Positions 49,876 through 58,151 of a DNA stretch of 64,000 bases are shown here, piece by piece. A program made the translations under genes and the position numbers. A model generated the notes under the pieces. That model made no database searches, was not told the DNA's origin, and saw nothing but the letters and a program-made list of their open reading frames with translations. This DNA comes from Paludibacteraceae bacterium (GTDB lineage: Bacteria > Bacteroidota > Bacteroidia > Bacteroidales > Paludibacteraceae): NCBI GenBank assembly GCA_017509715.1, contig JAFWOU010000029.1, positions 62,001-126,000 of the forward strand, given 5' to 3'. Within the stretch, counting starts at the first letter, position 1. Every line of letters starts with the position of its first letter.

Positions 49876-50814
49876 ATGCTACGTCTATCAATCATAGTGC
49901 CGTTTTATAATGTGGAGAAATACATCGAGGAGTGTATTCGTTCGCTGTATGACCAAGATATTCCGCAGGAGGAGTACGAGGTGATATGTGTGGATGACTG
50001 TAGTCCGGACGGGAGTAGGGCTATTGTAGAGCGGTTGCAGAAGGAATATAAGACGTTGCGGCTGATATGTCATGAGCGGAATAAGAAAATCGGTGGCGCA
50101 CGGAATACCGGATTGAAAGAGGCAAAGGGACGGTATGTGTGGTTTGTAGATAGCGATGATTATGTAATGCCCAATTGTCTTGGCAAGTTGTTGCGCGAAG
50201 CTGAGGCTCAAGACGCGGAGATGTTGCTGTTTGATTACGCAACGGTGACAAACGGCAAAAGTCAGCAGGTTGTATATCCGAAGATAGAGGATAGATTACT
50301 GCCAGGTGATGAGTTGTTGCGGCAAGTACAAGAACGATGGTATGTATGTGTGCCGACGGCTTGGAATAAATTATATAAGCGGGAGTTCTTGATGCAGAAC
50401 GGTTTGCTCTTTACGGAAAACGTGATGTACGAAGATACTGATCTGTCGTTGAAGATGCTGACGTATTTGAAGCGTATAAAGTACACGAATGTAGTAGCTT
50501 ATAACTATCGTCAGAATGCACTATCCATCACCAAAGAGCGTCCTACACCAGAGAAGATGGCATTTACGATTATGCAGCAGAATCGATGTGCTATAGTAGC
50601 AGAGAATACGGATGTAGAGATAGTGAAAGATGTGATACATACGTATGTGAAAGCACAGCTAAGTATATTGCGTGCAGGGATTAAGGTGTTATCGTGTAGA
50701 GAAAAGCGGAAGTATGGGGCGCAGATACGGAAGGCAGGTATATCGAACTTGAAGCCGTACAGCACATGGCGTACATGGTTGGCGATTAGATATGGAATTA
50801 CGTGTTTTGTATGA
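49876..50814 (+). CDS. Glycosyltransferase family 2
   Basis: 312 residues. LSIIVPFYNVEKYIEECIRS, CVDDCSPDGSRAI, VWFVDSDDYVMPN: a classical GT2 with D-x-D. C-terminal helices carry CREKRKYG. A 5' fragment of a close homologue lies at 46572-46673. ATGA overlap with the deacetylase gene. Confidence 0.92.
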   Translation: MLRLSIIVPFYNVEKYIEECIRSLYDQDIPQEEYEVICVDDCSPDGSRAIVERLQKEYKTLRLICHERNKKIGGARNTGLKEAKGRYVWFVDSDDYVMPNCLGKLLREAEAQDAEMLLFDYATVTNGKSQQVVYPKIEDRLLPGDELLRQVQERWYVCVPTAWNKLYKREFLMQNGLLFTENVMYEDTDLSLKMLTYLKRIKYTNVVAYNYRQNALSITKERPTPEKMAFTIMQQNRCAIVAENTDVEIVKDVIHTYVKAQLSILRAGIKVLSCREKRKYGAQIRKAGISNLKPYSTWRTWLAIRYGITCFV

Positions 50815-51506
50815 TAGATGAACTGATACATAAGATCAAACGGAAGTGGATGAAGATGCGTCTTCAGCCGATACGGGTGCTTTGTTTTCATCAGGTGAGT
50901 GATGCGTTTGATGAGAGTTACATGGAGCGTGGTGATTGGCTGAGAACGGATGTATTTAAGCAACGTATAGAAGGTCTACAACAAGAGGGGTATGTGTTTA
51001 TATCGCTGCCAGAGGCACAGGAGAAGATGAAGCGGGATAGGATCCGGTGCAAGAAATATGTGGTATTGACAGCGGATGATGGTTGGGCAACATTGAGGAA
51101 TGTGCTGCCATGGTTGAATGAACAACAGATACCGGTGACGTTGTTTCTGAATCCGGCGTATTTGGATGGGAAGCATTATAGAGATTCAGAAAAGGAAGAG
51201 TATTTGACAGAAGTGGAAGTGCGGAATTTGCACAAGCAGTATCCGTTAGTGACGGTTGGCTCGCATGGATGGGATCATGTGGCTGCAACCAGACAAACGG
51301 AGGATGAGTTTAGAGAAAGTATAAAAAGAGCGAAGACATATTTGAGTGAACTACCGAATTATATACCGTACTATGCTTATACATGGGGATGGAGGAATGC
51401 TAAGACGAATGGAATTTTAGCTGAGGATGGGATGATGCAGGTTAACATGGATGGGGAGATGAATTACAATGATCACAACGTAATTCATAGAGAATTACTG
51501 ATTTGA
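50811..51506 (+). CDS. Polysaccharide deacetylase family protein
   Basis: 231 residues from ATG 50811, which overlaps the glycosyltransferase stop by four bases; an alternative GTG at 50802 is less likely. NodB-type motifs: VLTADDGWATLRNVLPWL (catalytic Asp pair) and VGSHGWDHVAATR (His motif). Carbohydrate esterase family 4-like deacetylation of N-acetyl sugars of the glycan is the likely role. No signal peptide, suggesting a cytoplasmic-side or unusual location. Confidence 0.85.
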   Translation: MIDELIHKIKRKWMKMRLQPIRVLCFHQVSDAFDESYMERGDWLRTDVFKQRIEGLQQEGYVFISLPEAQEKMKRDRIRCKKYVVLTADDGWATLRNVLPWLNEQQIPVTLFLNPAYLDGKHYRDSEKEEYLTEVEVRNLHKQYPLVTVGSHGWDHVAATRQTEDEFRESIKRAKTYLSELPNYIPYYAYTWGWRNAKTNGILAEDGMMQVNMDGEMNYNDHNVIHRELLI

Positions 51507-51536
51507 AGTATGATGTATGAAAATTTGATTTGAGAT

Positions 51537-52478
51537 ATGTTTAAGACACCGATATTGTTAATAACATTTAATCGTCCGGAGCATACGAGACGCGTGTTGA
51601 CACAGATTCTGCAACAGGAACCTCAGGATTTGTATGTGTGCCAGGACGGAGCGAGAGAAGGAAACGATAATGATCGAGTGAAATGCCAAGAGGAGCGGGA
51701 TGTTGTGAAAGAATTGACAGACGCATACGCTGTTGGGCATAAGGACTTTAGGCTGCATACACTCTATCAAAAGCAGAATCTTGGTTGTGGTCCCGGTCCA
51801 TCAGCCGGTATAACCTGGTTTTTTGAGAACGTGGAGCAGGGGATCATCATTGAGGATGATTGTGTGTTGGCAGATTCGGGATTTCGGTTCTATGAGGAAT
51901 TGCTTAACCGCTATAAAGATGATGAACGCATATCGGCTATAACTGCAACGAACTTGCATTTGAAATGGAAGAGTAGTCGTTCTCCATACTTGTTTTCGAC
52001 AGTAGGAGCAGGTACGTTAGGTTGCTGGGCAGGTTGGGCACGAGCATGGAAGAAGTTTGATTACTTCATTACCGCATGGGACGATGAAAAACAACGAGAA
52101 GTGTTGAGAAAGAACTTTGAGCGAGAGGAGTATTATGCGTACTATACATATATCTTTAACAGTTGCCGAAAGAAGCAGAATCATATGTGGGATTACCAGT
52201 GGTTCTTTGCGAAGATGTTACACGGTACGATGACGATAGTGGCAACTAAAAATATGGTATCTAATATCGGATTTGATGCAGCCGGTACGCATACACAGAG
52301 TAGTTTTCGATTAGCGAACTTTCCATTGTATGAAACGAAGTTCCCGATGAAGGAAGTGCCTGTAAAACGAGATGCGTTGTTCGATTGGGTTGTATTCCAT
52401 CGGTATTATAGTCCAAAGAAGAAATCGTTGATGCTGCGAGTCGTATTGAAAGCGATTGATGTGCTATATAGAAGATGA
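51537..52478 (+). CDS. GT-A type glycosyltransferase (family 2/GNT-I-like)
   Basis: 313 residues. TPILLITFNRPEHTRRVLTQI, YVCQDGAREGND, NLGCGPGPSAGITWFFE, IIIEDDCVLADSGF (E-D-D metal motif), GWARAWKKFDYF. This pattern is frequent among Bacteroidetes sugar transferases that resemble GNT-I. Stop overlaps the next start by four bases. Confidence 0.88.
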   Translation: MFKTPILLITFNRPEHTRRVLTQILQQEPQDLYVCQDGAREGNDNDRVKCQEERDVVKELTDAYAVGHKDFRLHTLYQKQNLGCGPGPSAGITWFFENVEQGIIIEDDCVLADSGFRFYEELLNRYKDDERISAITATNLHLKWKSSRSPYLFSTVGAGTLGCWAGWARAWKKFDYFITAWDDEKQREVLRKNFEREEYYAYYTYIFNSCRKKQNHMWDYQWFFAKMLHGTMTIVATKNMVSNIGFDAAGTHTQSSFRLANFPLYETKFPMKEVPVKRDALFDWVVFHRYYSPKKKSLMLRVVLKAIDVLYRR

Positions 52479-53278
52479 GCGAGAGAGTAGCCATAGTAAT
52501 ACCTGTATATAAGCGAGAGTTAGCATGGAATGAGGAGATCTCGTTCCGTCAGACACTGCGTGTGTTAGGAAACTATCCAATCATTATAGTATGTCCGGGG
52601 TCGCTGGATATATCTCGTTATAATGCGATAGCCGGGGAAAACAATAGAATGATATATAGGGAATCTTTTGATGATACGTATTTTGCGAATATAGCGGGGT
52701 ATAACAGGCTGCTGCTTTCAGAGGAGTTCTATGCTCGATTTGAGCGATACGAATATATTATGATTGCGCAGTTGGATACGTATGTATTCTGTGATGAATT
52801 AGAGCAATGGTGTGCGAAAGGATATGATTTCATAGGTGCGCCGCTATTCGGTAGGCGGATGGACTGCAAATATAGTTGGGTGGGTAATGGCGGTTTGTCG
52901 TTGCGCAGAGTAGAAGCATATAGGGATTTCTTCCACGGGAAAAAGCATGTGATACCAATTTCAAAGATTGCGAAATGGATTAACATGAAGGATAAGGTAT
53001 ATACCAGATGGTTTGTGTGGATCTTGATGGTACTCGGTTGGCGCAATACACCACGTCAAATGGCGCGTAGGTGCCAATGCAATGAAGATAACTTCTGGAG
53101 TGGTACGCTTGAAGGAACGAATTATGCGCTGTCGAAACCAAGCGTAGAGGAAGCATTGGAATTTGCATGGGAGCGATTCCCAGAAGAGATATATAAGCAT
53201 GTAGGACATTTGCCGATGGGATGTCATGCATGGGAAAAGTATGAATATGAAAGTTTTTGGAAGGATTATATAAAATGA
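52475..53278 (+). CDS. DUF5672 domain protein, putative glycosyltransferase
   Basis: 267 residues. VAIVIPVYKRELAWNEEIS, NRLLLSEEFYARFERYEYIM, AQLDTYVFCDEL (D-x-D-like), YDFIGAPLF and GNGGLSLRRVEAYRDF: the DUF5672 pattern. Found in glycan loci; function not proven. ATGA overlap with the following gene. Confidence 0.88.
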   Translation: MSERVAIVIPVYKRELAWNEEISFRQTLRVLGNYPIIIVCPGSLDISRYNAIAGENNRMIYRESFDDTYFANIAGYNRLLLSEEFYARFERYEYIMIAQLDTYVFCDELEQWCAKGYDFIGAPLFGRRMDCKYSWVGNGGLSLRRVEAYRDFFHGKKHVIPISKIAKWINMKDKVYTRWFVWILMVLGWRNTPRQMARRCQCNEDNFWSGTLEGTNYALSKPSVEEALEFAWERFPEEIYKHVGHLPMGCHAWEKYEYESFWKDYIK

Positions 53279-54093
53279 AATTATCGATCATCACAATTAA
53301 CTATAACAATGCGGAAGGCTTGCGTAGAACGTTAGCCTCTGTAGATGAACAGTCCTACAAAGATATTGAACACATTATTGTAGATGCTGCCTCTTCAGAT
53401 GGATCGGTAGAAGTTATCAAAGCTTACGCTGATACAGCCAAGCATACGGTTGTATGGACTTCGGAGAAAGATAATGGAATCTATGATGGGATGAACCGAG
53501 GAATCCGTAAAGCAACAGGAGCGTACGTACAGATTCTGAATAGCGGAGATATTTTTGCTGCACCGGATGTGACAGAAAGGATGGTAGCAGCTGTTAAGCA
53601 GGCTGAGTCTCCGGAACTGCTATACGGCAATATGATTAAGAAGGATTATGCGACGGGGAAGATCATAGAAACTACAGGTAAAGAAGAATATTCGTTGCGA
53701 TTGTTTTTTGTATCTACTTTAAATCATGACTGTTGCTATATACGAAGAGATTTGTTTGAAAAGTATGGACTTTACGATGAGAATCTGAAGATAGTGAGCG
53801 ACTGGAAGTGGTTTCTGCAAGCGATTGGCTTGGGAAAGGTAAAACCTGTGTATGTGGATATTGATGTGACGATATTTGACGCAAGCGGTATCTCAGAATC
53901 TAATCTCGAATTACGTAATAAAGAACGTAGGCAAGTACTTGAAGAAGTATTACCTCCAGCGGTACTATCAGATTATGACAAGCATGCTTTTGAGATGGAA
54001 GAGATGATGCGTCTAAGAAGACATCATTTATATTGGTTGGTGTATTTTATAGAGAGAGTTTTGTTTAAGTTCGAGAAGTGGCATATTTTATGA
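53275..54093 (+). CDS. Glycosyltransferase family 2 (WcaE-like)
   Basis: 272 residues from ATG 53275. LSIITINYNNAEGLRRTLAS, IVDAASSDGSVEVI, SEKDNGIYDGMNRGI and QILNSGD, typical for the GT2 subgroup of colanic-acid-type enzymes. ATGA overlap with the Septu-like ATPase gene that follows. Confidence 0.9.
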   Translation: MKLSIITINYNNAEGLRRTLASVDEQSYKDIEHIIVDAASSDGSVEVIKAYADTAKHTVVWTSEKDNGIYDGMNRGIRKATGAYVQILNSGDIFAAPDVTERMVAAVKQAESPELLYGNMIKKDYATGKIIETTGKEEYSLRLFFVSTLNHDCCYIRRDLFEKYGLYDENLKIVSDWKWFLQAIGLGKVKPVYVDIDVTIFDASGISESNLELRNKERRQVLEEVLPPAVLSDYDKHAFEMEEMMRLRRHHLYWLVYFIERVLFKFEKWHIL

Positions 54094-56069
54094 GTAACAC
54101 ATTTTCGATAGTAGCGATAGATTTGTCTCGTCAGCAGGAGGGGCATATTCGAAAGATATTGAAAAAGGATATATATATCTTAGACCAGCGGTATATTGTT
54201 AAAGATGGTCATATTATCAATGATCCATCCTCTAATAATCAGGGTCTTATTGATGGATTATATGGCGAAAATATACAAGTGCAAGCTATTGTCGGCAGGA
54301 ACGGTTCCGGCAAATCGTCGCTTATCGAAATTATCTACCGAATAGTCAATAATTTTACATATGCTGTTTTACAAGATGCCGGAGAACAAACGGATATCAT
54401 TTTTGTGGATGGATTAGATGCCGATTTGTATTATCAAGAAAAAGGAACGCTATATTGTCTAACATGTAAGGGAAAGGATATATCTCTATACAAACATAAT
54501 TCGGATAACACAAGGGAGTCAATCTACGATTCTTATCAGCAATCTCAATTCCCTACGCAAATTAAGTTGCGCGATATTAGTCAGCACTTATTTTATACGA
54601 TAGTGACTAACTATGCTCCGCAATCGATGATCAGCAATGATTATGCTTGTGAACATGAAAAGTCTGCTGCAGATTCTTCATCTTGGATGAAATTTTTGTT
54701 CCATAAGAATGACGGGTATCTGGCTCCGATATGCCTTGTTCCGTTCCGCGATGTTAATGGAGCTATCAATACATCTCGCGAAAACGAACTAACTCTTCAT
54801 AGGTTATCATCTATCTTTATTTATTATCAACTTAAGAATAAAGAGAGTGGGAACAATTCAGAAACGCTGATAGATGGGTATGAATTGGGTAACCTGCATT
54901 ATGTGTTTAATAGATATTGGGTAAATCATAAGATTTCGGAATGGACTAATATGAAGCGAAATCTTAGGCGAATAACCCCATCTTCTATCTTTAGGAAAAT
55001 CGTAAAGGCTTATGGGTTTTATGATGATAAGTTATTTGTTAACGAACTTTACTTTACCGGTTGCATATATTTGGTATTAAAGGTACTGAATATTATAGAA
55101 ACATACCCAAGCTATTCGGATGATCGTTATCTTGTCCTAACGAAAAAAAATTATTATAGCGGCAATCAACATATAGACATGATGCAGTCCATACCAAGTA
55201 AAGAGCGGGAGGCAGCGTGGGATGAGGTATTAGAGAAACTGAAAGATGATGAATCGCATATCACCTATAAAGTCAGTCAAACGGAAAAGTTGCTGAAATA
55301 TATGCAGGATCGCAACTGCGATGAGCGCGTCAATTGGTTAATGGATGAGAATGGTTTTACGTACGATACCTATTTAACGGAATTGTATCAGAATGGAGTA
55401 AAGCCGGACTTCGAAGAAATCAATAAGACGCTGCCTCCATCTTTCTTCGATTTAAAGATGAAACTGCTTTCGATAAAAGAGAATAATGCCGAACCTATTT
55501 CCTTCTATGATTTAAGTTCCGGAGAGAAGCAGTATCTTTGTGTGCTTGGTGCATATATATACCACATACTGAATCTGCAATCGGTTGAGAAGCAAAAAAA
55601 TAGGGCATATTACAACAATATCATGTTGGTGATGGACGAGGTGGAGATTTGTTTTCATCCGGATTATCAGCGGCAGTTTATCAATCGCTTAGTCTCACTT
55701 ATTAGAGAATTTCAATTTAATAAAGATACTAAGTTTTATATCCTATTAGCCACCCATTCTCCGTTTATATTATCCGATGTCGCAAAAGGGAATATACTGT
55801 ATTTAAAGAATGGTGAAGATGTGAGTGAGAAGATCGAGGTTAATCCATTCTGTGCCAATGTGAATGATATATTGGCTCAAAGTTTCTTCATGGAAGATGG
55901 GTTTAGCGGCGAATACGCGATCAAAACGGTAAGAGAATTGATTGCATTCCTGAAGGGTGATAGTACAAATCCGTGGTGGAATGACGATAGAGCAAAGTAT
56001 GTAACCAACGAAATGATTGGAGATCCTATTTTGCGAGATGCATTACGTGCGTTATTGAAGGATAAATAA
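54090..56069 (+). CDS. Septu-like AAA ATPase (PtuA type)
   Basis: 659 residues from ATG 54090. Walker A AIVGRNGSGKSSLIEI (about 70-83), a long insertion, then YDLSSGEKQYLCVLGAY (signature), MLVMDEVEICFHPDYQRQF (Walker B) and LLATHSPFILSDVAKGN. With the HNH gene directly after it, this matches the PtuA-PtuB pair of Septu anti-phage systems, although the ATPase is larger than the usual PtuA. It overlaps the glycosyltransferase stop by four bases, so it may be transcribed with the glycan genes. Confidence 0.85.
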   Translation: MSNTFSIVAIDLSRQQEGHIRKILKKDIYILDQRYIVKDGHIINDPSSNNQGLIDGLYGENIQVQAIVGRNGSGKSSLIEIIYRIVNNFTYAVLQDAGEQTDIIFVDGLDADLYYQEKGTLYCLTCKGKDISLYKHNSDNTRESIYDSYQQSQFPTQIKLRDISQHLFYTIVTNYAPQSMISNDYACEHEKSAADSSSWMKFLFHKNDGYLAPICLVPFRDVNGAINTSRENELTLHRLSSIFIYYQLKNKESGNNSETLIDGYELGNLHYVFNRYWVNHKISEWTNMKRNLRRITPSSIFRKIVKAYGFYDDKLFVNELYFTGCIYLVLKVLNIIETYPSYSDDRYLVLTKKNYYSGNQHIDMMQSIPSKEREAAWDEVLEKLKDDESHITYKVSQTEKLLKYMQDRNCDERVNWLMDENGFTYDTYLTELYQNGVKPDFEEINKTLPPSFFDLKMKLLSIKENNAEPISFYDLSSGEKQYLCVLGAYIYHILNLQSVEKQKNRAYYNNIMLVMDEVEICFHPDYQRQFINRLVSLIREFQFNKDTKFYILLATHSPFILSDVAKGNILYLKNGEDVSEKIEVNPFCANVNDILAQSFFMEDGFSGEYAIKTVRELIAFLKGDSTNPWWNDDRAKYVTNEMIGDPILRDALRALLKDK

Positions 56070-56074
56070 ATCGT

Positions 56075-57034
56075 ATGCGAAAGATTCTGATAAATAGGGA
56101 TTTGGATGTTTTAGCGCTGAAATACTATCAGCAATTAGAGAATCGTGCAATCGTTTCGAAAATACGAAATGAATTGTATGAATTGATAAAAGATATTGAT
56201 AGGGTGAATCATTTGAATTATATACGCTATTTACTATTCATCCGTCAGAATCTTCGCGATATAATCATAATGCATCCGGTAGATTTTAAATCTTTTGATG
56301 CAATTCTTGCACTTTTGTTCAATTGTGATATAGGGTGGCATGCATGGAAGTCCGGAAAAACCGAATCTTTCGCCCAAAGACTTTGTAAGGCCATGTGTTA
56401 CGACGATGTGCGCAAGAATGTATTTCCTCGCATTGTACCGGCATTGGGTATCAAAACATGCGTATATTGTAATATGCAATATGCGCTCACTCGCGATGAT
56501 AATGCCGGAATGTCTGCTTATTATGAACTGGATCATGCTTGGCCGAAGTCTAAGTATCCCTATTTTGCAGTTTCGTTCTACAATTTGCAGCCATGCTGCG
56601 GACCTTGTAATAGACGTAAATCCGATGATGAGTTAACTTATTCTATTTATGAGGAAGAACCAAAGCCATCAAGTGTCAGATTTGAGATAGAAAACGAATC
56701 GCTGATTGAATACATTTTAACACATAAAACAAATAGCATTCAAGTGGGGATGAAAGTTAAAGACCCATTGTTGGATATGCTGTATGATAGAATAGGTGTG
56801 AAGAAATTATATAAGTTGATGGATGAAGACGCAGAGGAGATGATATGGAAGGCAAAGATATATAATACATCTTATTTGACTCAACTATACCAAACAAATA
56901 AAGGACTTTTCGAGAATACAAGTTCCAATATTTTTAGATTGTTATATGGCGTTTATTCCGGAGAGGAAAATGTCTATACTCGCCCTTTGACGAAGTTCAG
57001 GCAGGATATTGCTAAACAACTTAATCTACTTTAA
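56075..57034 (+). CDS. HNH endonuclease of the Septu-like pair (PtuB type)
   Basis: 319 residues. HNH region: CVYCNMQYAL, AYYELDHAWPKSKYPYFAVS, YNLQPCCGPCNRRKSDDELT, with two C-x2-C zinc pairs. The N-terminal 110 residues are helical. Starts five bases after the ATPase gene. The pair likely cuts DNA or another nucleic acid on phage infection (inference from Septu and the retron-associated ATPase-HNH pairs). Confidence 0.88.
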   Translation: MRKILINRDLDVLALKYYQQLENRAIVSKIRNELYELIKDIDRVNHLNYIRYLLFIRQNLRDIIIMHPVDFKSFDAILALLFNCDIGWHAWKSGKTESFAQRLCKAMCYDDVRKNVFPRIVPALGIKTCVYCNMQYALTRDDNAGMSAYYELDHAWPKSKYPYFAVSFYNLQPCCGPCNRRKSDDELTYSIYEEEPKPSSVRFEIENESLIEYILTHKTNSIQVGMKVKDPLLDMLYDRIGVKKLYKLMDEDAEEMIWKAKIYNTSYLTQLYQTNKGLFENTSSNIFRLLYGVYSGEENVYTRPLTKFRQDIAKQLNLL

Positions 57035-57036
57035 TT

Positions 57037-58041
57037 ATGAAGCCAAAATTTAGTATCATAGTACCACTATATAATAAAGCAGGCTATGTACGAAAAGCAC
57101 TCGAAAGCGTAATCGCACAGACGTACAAGGACTTCGAGTGCATCGTGGTTGACGACGGTAGCACGGATGGAAGTCTTGATACCGTCCGTGCGATAAATGA
57201 TGAAATGAGCCGCGATAAATCGCTAAATGAGCCGCATGCGCTTAATGATGGTAGATTATCTATTATCAGTCAAGCCAATGCGGGTGTAGCTGTGGCACGG
57301 AATAATGGGGTGGCAAAGTCTAATGGGGAGTATGTGTGTTTCTTGGATGCGGATGATTGGTGGGAGGCGAATTTCTTGGAAGAGATGAATAGGTTGATAC
57401 AAGAGTATCCAGATGCGGGACTATATGCTACAAACTATGTGTACTATAAACCAGGGAAAACACATGTGGCATTGAAATTAGAACGGGGATATATGAATTA
57501 TCCGGAGGCCTATCTACATAGTGATGCAATGCCTGTGTGGACGGGTGCTACATGTATGCCGAGGAGAGTATTTGATGAGATAGGAGGATTTCCGAAAGGG
57601 ATTAAGTTAGGTGAGGATTTCTTGCTATGGGCAAAGACTGCGCTGCAATACAAGGTGGCATTTTGTGAGAAGGCTCTCGCGTATTACAATAATGACGTGC
57701 CTGCGAATCTGCGCGCAACGAGGAATTTGCATAAGCCGGAATATCATATGCTTTTCCATCTCGGAGAGATAGAGGCGATAGTAAATAGTCGATTGTCGAT
57801 AGACGATAGAGAGGAGTGGAAGGCATTACTGGATAAATTGCGGGTGAATGGATTGATGAATTATTGGTTGGATGAGCGATACCACGATGCGGCTGCAGCT
57901 GAATTAAAAAAGGTAGATTGGAGTAAGCAGCCGAAAAGCGCGACAGCGCAGTATGAGAAGCCGATATGGTACCTCAAAGCGCAACGGAGATTTATGCTAG
58001 TAGGTAGCTATTTTAAACAAAAATTGATAAGAGCATTATGA
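57037..58041 (+). CDS. Glycosyltransferase family 2
   Basis: 334 residues. FSIIVPLYNKAGYVRKALES, CIVVDDGSTDGSLDTV, YVCFLDADDWWEANFLEEM, WTGATCMPRRVFDEIGGF. Standard GT2 of glycan loci. A short Asn/Lys-rich insert lies between the DDGSTDG motif and the ISQANAGVAVARN segment. The following glycosyltransferase fragment starts at 58038, overlapping the stop. Confidence 0.92.
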   Translation: MKPKFSIIVPLYNKAGYVRKALESVIAQTYKDFECIVVDDGSTDGSLDTVRAINDEMSRDKSLNEPHALNDGRLSIISQANAGVAVARNNGVAKSNGEYVCFLDADDWWEANFLEEMNRLIQEYPDAGLYATNYVYYKPGKTHVALKLERGYMNYPEAYLHSDAMPVWTGATCMPRRVFDEIGGFPKGIKLGEDFLLWAKTALQYKVAFCEKALAYYNNDVPANLRATRNLHKPEYHMLFHLGEIEAIVNSRLSIDDREEWKALLDKLRVNGLMNYWLDERYHDAAAAELKKVDWSKQPKSATAQYEKPIWYLKAQRRFMLVGSYFKQKLIRAL

Positions 58042-58115
58042 TTCCCAGAATAATCCATTATATCTGGTTCGGTAATAATCCGTTGACTCCATTAGCAGAG
58101 GAGCACCTTGCTTAA
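58038..58115 (+). pseudogene. 5' remnant of a sugar transferase (capsular polysaccharide synthesis/GT32-like)
   Basis: ATG 58038 gives 25 codons MIPRIIHYIWFGNNPLTPLA then EEHLA and a stop. The phrase IPRIIHYIWFG is the signature start of GT32-like sugar transferases, which are about 230-300 residues long. The rest of the gene is missing, marking a recombination or deletion point in the locus. Confidence 0.85.
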
Positions 58116-58151
58116 TTGGAAGTTCGTATAAGCATATTTTATGTTTAAATC

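Noticed and set aside
46572..49995. Target-site duplication of a classical transposon around the DUF262 module
   Set aside because: The two glycosyltransferase starts are only similar, not identical, and neither transposase nor inverted ends were found; recombination between homologous genes fits better.
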